A stretch of DNA of 31,942 bases from a virus, in IMG/VR virus record IMGVR_UViG_3300022209_000009, positions 1 through 31,942 of that record, one strand, 5' to 3'. Below, piece by piece: positions 30,035 to 31,942 of this stretch (position 1 is its first letter; each line of letters starts with the position of its first letter). Under the pieces are notes generated by a model that did no database searches, was not told the origin of the DNA, and was given only the letters and a program-made list of their open reading frames with translations. Both the position numbers and the translations under genes were made by a program.

Positions 30035-30165
30035 TACTCACCCACCTCGTTACCCGCACCGGTCGCGGTCGCTGTACCGGCGGCGACGGTCACGTCTTCA
30101 CCGTCGACCGCTTCCGTCTCGTCGACCTCTTCGACCTCTTCGGTCTCGGGTGTGTCTGGTTCCAT
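30034..30165 (-). CDS. Small acidic protein with one ATATGAG repeat unit, 43 aa
   Basis: ATG 30165 overlaps the previous stop as TGATG and has AAAGG upstream; the TAA overlaps the next ATG. The product is very acidic (MEPDTPETEEVEEVDETEAV) and ends with VTVAAGTATATGAGNEVGE, a single copy of the repeat seen in two larger proteins of this region. Its placement at both ends in overlaps makes it a credible gene. Function unknown. Confidence 0.65.
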   Translation of the reverse strand: MEPDTPETEEVEEVDETEAVDGEDVTVAAGTATATGAGNEVGE

Positions 30166-30524
30166 CAGGGTTGCCTTTCGTCAGGGTGAGAAGCGCCAAC
30201 AGCGGTCGGAGCGAAAACAACGGTGTCGTTCGTATCATCCCACCGTTCGGTGCGGACAGCCGAGATTGCCCGCCCGTCGACATCGTGAGTGACACCATGC
30301 TCTGTCCCGACCCAGTCTTCCCGTTCGACTGGTAGATGCCGGACCCGTACCGGGTTGAGCCGGTCGGTGTGCTCCACATACGGCACCGAAAGACCGGCCT
30401 GGCCTGGGCAGTCGTGCATCGGGGTGTGCACCCCAGCCAATTTGGTGACGTGGGTGGCCGGGCACGACGGGCAAACCCAATGACGGGTCGGGTCGAGAAT
30501 CGTGGTAGCCACGCCCGACATCAT
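30165..30524 (-). CDS. Conserved phage protein with Cys/His cluster, 119 aa
   Basis: The N-terminal half has HWVCPSCPATHVTKLAGVHT and PMHDCPGQAGLSVPYVEH, a CxxC...H...H.C arrangement that could bind zinc, followed by VEREDWVGTEHGVTHDVDGR and a C-terminal DTNDTVVFAPTA. This layout is frequent in actinophages near lysis or tail genes, without known function (from memory). The start may be either of two ATGs (30524 or 30521). It directly follows the endolysin gene. Confidence 0.7.
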   Translation of the reverse strand: MMSGVATTILDPTRHWVCPSCPATHVTKLAGVHTPMHDCPGQAGLSVPYVEHTDRLNPVRVRHLPVEREDWVGTEHGVTHDVDGRAISAVRTERWDDTNDTVVFAPTAVGASHPDERQP

Positions 30525-30536
30525 ATGCCATGGCCG

Positions 30537-31346
30537 CTACTGGCCGGTGAGACGCTGAGCCTCTTCCCAGAGCCCGACAAAGCGACGGCCAACGTCGGCC
30601 AGCCCATCGATGTCGGCCTCACGGTCGGCAACGTCCTGCTGGCATTCCTCCAGGTCGGCCGTCAGCTGGCGAATGTCGGCGTTGCGGCCATCGAGAATCT
30701 CGACCGAGCCGGCCAGGGTGAGACGACCGAAATCGCCGTCGATGCCGTCGCCGTTCGGCCCGGAGTCGCCGAGGTCGGCGCCGTTGGCGACAAGAGCTCG
30801 TTGCCATTGCTCGATGAAGCTGGATCGATCGGGCACGGTGGTGTTTCCTTCCACGTGAGGGATGAGCTGGCGGATGTTTCCGGGGTCCCAGTGCGTGTTC
30901 TCCGGCACGTGTTGGTGGCCGACGATGCCGGCGACCTCCTGCCACTGGCGATTGGTGAGCCGGGCGACACCGTTGCGGCCGTAGCCAGACTGCCCGACGA
31001 ACGGGTAGGGGAACCGCCGCAAGATGCCGTGGCGGTTGCATATCGTCTTCACCCACTCGCCGAGCTGGCGATACCACTGGTCGGGGTAACCCTCGGTGCC
31101 GGTGCGGCCGATGGTGGCAGCAAACCCGACAATCTCGAGCTGATAGACACTGCCTCGGTTGTTGGTTTCGACACCGCCGGACAGGTTGCGCAGCGAGCGA
31201 GCGGGTCCGGATGGGTCGACGAGCTCCTCGAACTCACCGGTTGCGGGGTCGCCGAGCCAGTGCGACATCGAGTTGTTGGCGAACAGGGTGCGGCGGGCGC
31301 CGGCGAACGTCGAGCCCTCGGTCGAGTGGAGAACGAGAACGCTCAT
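30537..31346 (-). CDS. Endolysin, N-acetylmuramoyl-L-alanine amidase
   Basis: The enzyme cuts the amide bond between muramic acid and the stem peptide to lyse the cell. The amidase-2-type domain spans residues 1-175: VLVLHSTEGSTFAGARRTLF with the first zinc His, NNSMSHWLGDPATGEF, VYQLEIVGFA, and HQHVPENTHWDPGNI with the later His and Asp-Pro-Gly. Residues 180-220 (SFIEQWQRALVANGADLGDS, then DGIDGDFGRLTLAGSVEI) look like a short peptidoglycan-binding domain. The last 45 residues form a coiled coil. No signal peptide is present, so export needs a holin. It overlaps the gene before it by 4 bp. Confidence 0.92.
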   Translation of the reverse strand: MSVLVLHSTEGSTFAGARRTLFANNSMSHWLGDPATGEFEELVDPSGPARSLRNLSGGVETNNRGSVYQLEIVGFAATIGRTGTEGYPDQWYRQLGEWVKTICNRHGILRRFPYPFVGQSGYGRNGVARLTNRQWQEVAGIVGHQHVPENTHWDPGNIRQLIPHVEGNTTVPDRSSFIEQWQRALVANGADLGDSGPNGDGIDGDFGRLTLAGSVEILDGRNADIRQLTADLEECQQDVADREADIDGLADVGRRFVGLWEEAQRLTGQ

Positions 31347-31525
31347 CCGCGCCCTGGCCGCCAGCGCGACGGGCGCACGATCTTGGCTCCCGCGGCTTTG
31401 TCGGCCTTGCGTTGAGCGGCCCTCTCAGCGGCGGCTTTCTCCTCGGCCGCCCGGGTGGCGAGCCGTTCCTGTCGTGCGGCCTCCTGCGAGGCGGTCGAAT
31501 TGTCGGAGTCGTGGTATCGGGTCAT
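31343..31525 (-). CDS. Small helical charged protein, 60 aa
   Basis: The protein begins MTRYHDSDNSTASQEAARQE and forms one long charged helix (RLATRAAEEKAAAERAAQRK), ending in a basic tail. Coiled-coil or RNA/DNA binding are possible. It overlaps both neighbours by 4 bp, the Cys-rich ORF upstream and the endolysin downstream. Function unknown. Confidence 0.7.
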   Translation of the reverse strand: MTRYHDSDNSTASQEAARQERLATRAAEEKAAAERAAQRKADKAAGAKIVRPSRWRPGRG

Positions 31526-31674
31526 GGTTTCCTTTTGTCGGTTTCGTGGTCACAGTTGGTGCAGACCCACGCGCACGGTTGCCACGTTCCGCCGATCCAT
31601 GCCATGGCAGTGGGGAACGGGCGCGGGTCGGCACAGCAGGGGGGGAAGACTCGGCAGGGTTCAGCGGCAATCAC
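31522..31674 (-). CDS. Cys-rich small protein, 50 aa
   Basis: GTG 31674 overlaps the stop of the repeat protein as GTGA, and the TGA at 31522 overlaps the next start as ATGA. The product has seven Cys: one in AAEPCRVF, two in PPCCADP, and WQPCAWVCTNCDHETD near the end. The CxxC with following Cys and His suggests a zinc ribbon. AAAAGGAAACC at its end is the ribosome-binding site of the next gene. Confidence 0.55.
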   Translation of the reverse strand: MIAAEPCRVFPPCCADPRPFPTAMAWIGGTWQPCAWVCTNCDHETDKRKP

Positions 31675-31942
31675 TCTGGTTCATCCCCTGCATAGTCGGC
31701 GTTATCCATCGTTCTCGCTCCGAGATCCATCCTTCTGGCCTTGGCATGAACACACATGCGAACGAGCAGGTCCCCAGCAGCAGCCTGCAGCTCGACCACA
31801 ACCGGATGCAAAGCGTCCCAGGCAGCGTCCCGAGCAGCGGCCCCAGGCAGCGTCCCAGCAGCGGCCCAGGCAGCGTCCCAGGCAACGGCCCCAGCAGCGT
31901 CCCCAGCAGCGGCCCCAGCAGCGGCCCAGGCAGCGTCCCCAG
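31671..31942 (-). CDS. Ala/Trp/Asp-rich repeat protein, C-terminal part (continues from base 724 across junction)
   Basis: This is the other end of the gene that starts at 724. The frame enters from the right edge in the repeat, passes through ARDAAWDALHPVVVELQAAA and ends GARTMDNADYAGDEPE at TGA 31671. The non-repetitive end after the array holds an amphipathic helix (VVELQAAAGDLLVRMCVHAK). The phase matches the left part exactly when 31802-31927 is laid over 1-126. The stop overlaps the Cys-rich gene start by 4 bp. Confidence 0.8.
   Translation of the reverse strand, partial: GDAAWAAAGAAAGDAAGAVAWDAAWAAAGTLPGAAARDAAWDALHPVVVELQAAAGDLLVRMCVHAKARRMDLGARTMDNADYAGDEPE
31802..31942. repeat. Terminal direct repeat, right copy, with 12-bp tandem array
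   Basis: 31802-31927 equals 1-126. 31928-31942 then differs from 127 onward, although it still consists of the same 12-bp units in a different order. The final bases could therefore be another arrangement of the array, from population variation or assembly through a repeat. Confidence 0.9.

Noticed and set aside
1-31942. Temperate phage (integrase, excisionase, repressor cassette)
   Set aside because: No recombinase-like protein was recognised. The small HTH protein alone is not evidence for lysogeny, although an unusual system cannot be excluded.

Overview
The window is an almost certainly complete genome of a small, G+C-rich tailed phage (siphovirus type) that probably infects an actinobacterium. 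The evidence for this is the HK97-type head genes (terminase, portal, prohead protease, major capsid protein), a tape-measure protein, a lambda G/T-like tail chaperone pair, very large minor tail proteins of the style seen in actinobacteriophages, GTG starts and chains of 4-bp ATGA/GTGA gene overlaps. I see no integrase, tRNA gene, rRNA gene, CRISPR array or insertion sequence. The first 126 bases are repeated exactly at 31802-31927, and one minus-strand reading frame runs off the left edge and re-enters at the right edge in the same phase. The contig is therefore best read as circular or terminally redundant, about 31.8 kb, cut inside a gene that carries a 12-bp tandem repeat.

Layout on the circle. 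(A) A long minus-strand operon starts at about 7166. It runs through a small HTH protein, a YqaJ-type exonuclease, a RecT-like annealing protein, a replisome-organizer-like protein and a DNA methyltransferase. It then crosses the contig junction through the repeat protein into a Cys-rich protein, the endolysin, a series of accessory structural or fibre-like proteins (29491-25485), a Thr-rich membrane protein and an HNH endonuclease ending at 24550. (B) A 530-bp non-coding region (24020-24549) follows, then a two-gene minus unit (24019-22986) of conserved phage proteins of unknown function. (C) A plus-strand unit (19097-22593) holds terminase small and large subunits, a small membrane protein and the portal. 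It converges with (B) on a 390-bp degenerate pentanucleotide array. (D) A minus-strand late operon (19021-7937), divergent from (C), carries protease, capsid, connectors, tail tube, chaperones, tape measure and a 1598-residue minor tail protein ending in a beta-helix. (E) A plus-strand cassette of three small membrane proteins (7313-7940, probable holins) lies between the end of (D) and the start of (A).

The genes form a coherent programme: recombination and replication (YqaJ, RecT, replisome organizer), DNA modification, packaging (terminase, HNH), head and tail assembly, host recognition (two beta-helix proteins plus other fibre-like proteins) and lysis (amidase endolysin and separate holin candidates). 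The most unusual parts are the pentanucleotide array at 22.6-23.0 kb, the split and divergent head module, the 12-bp repeat gene across the junction, an Ala/Thr/Gly repeat motif shared by three proteins, and several very small genes locked into the operon by 4-bp overlaps. Functional names rest on motif recognition by eye; no database search was run.
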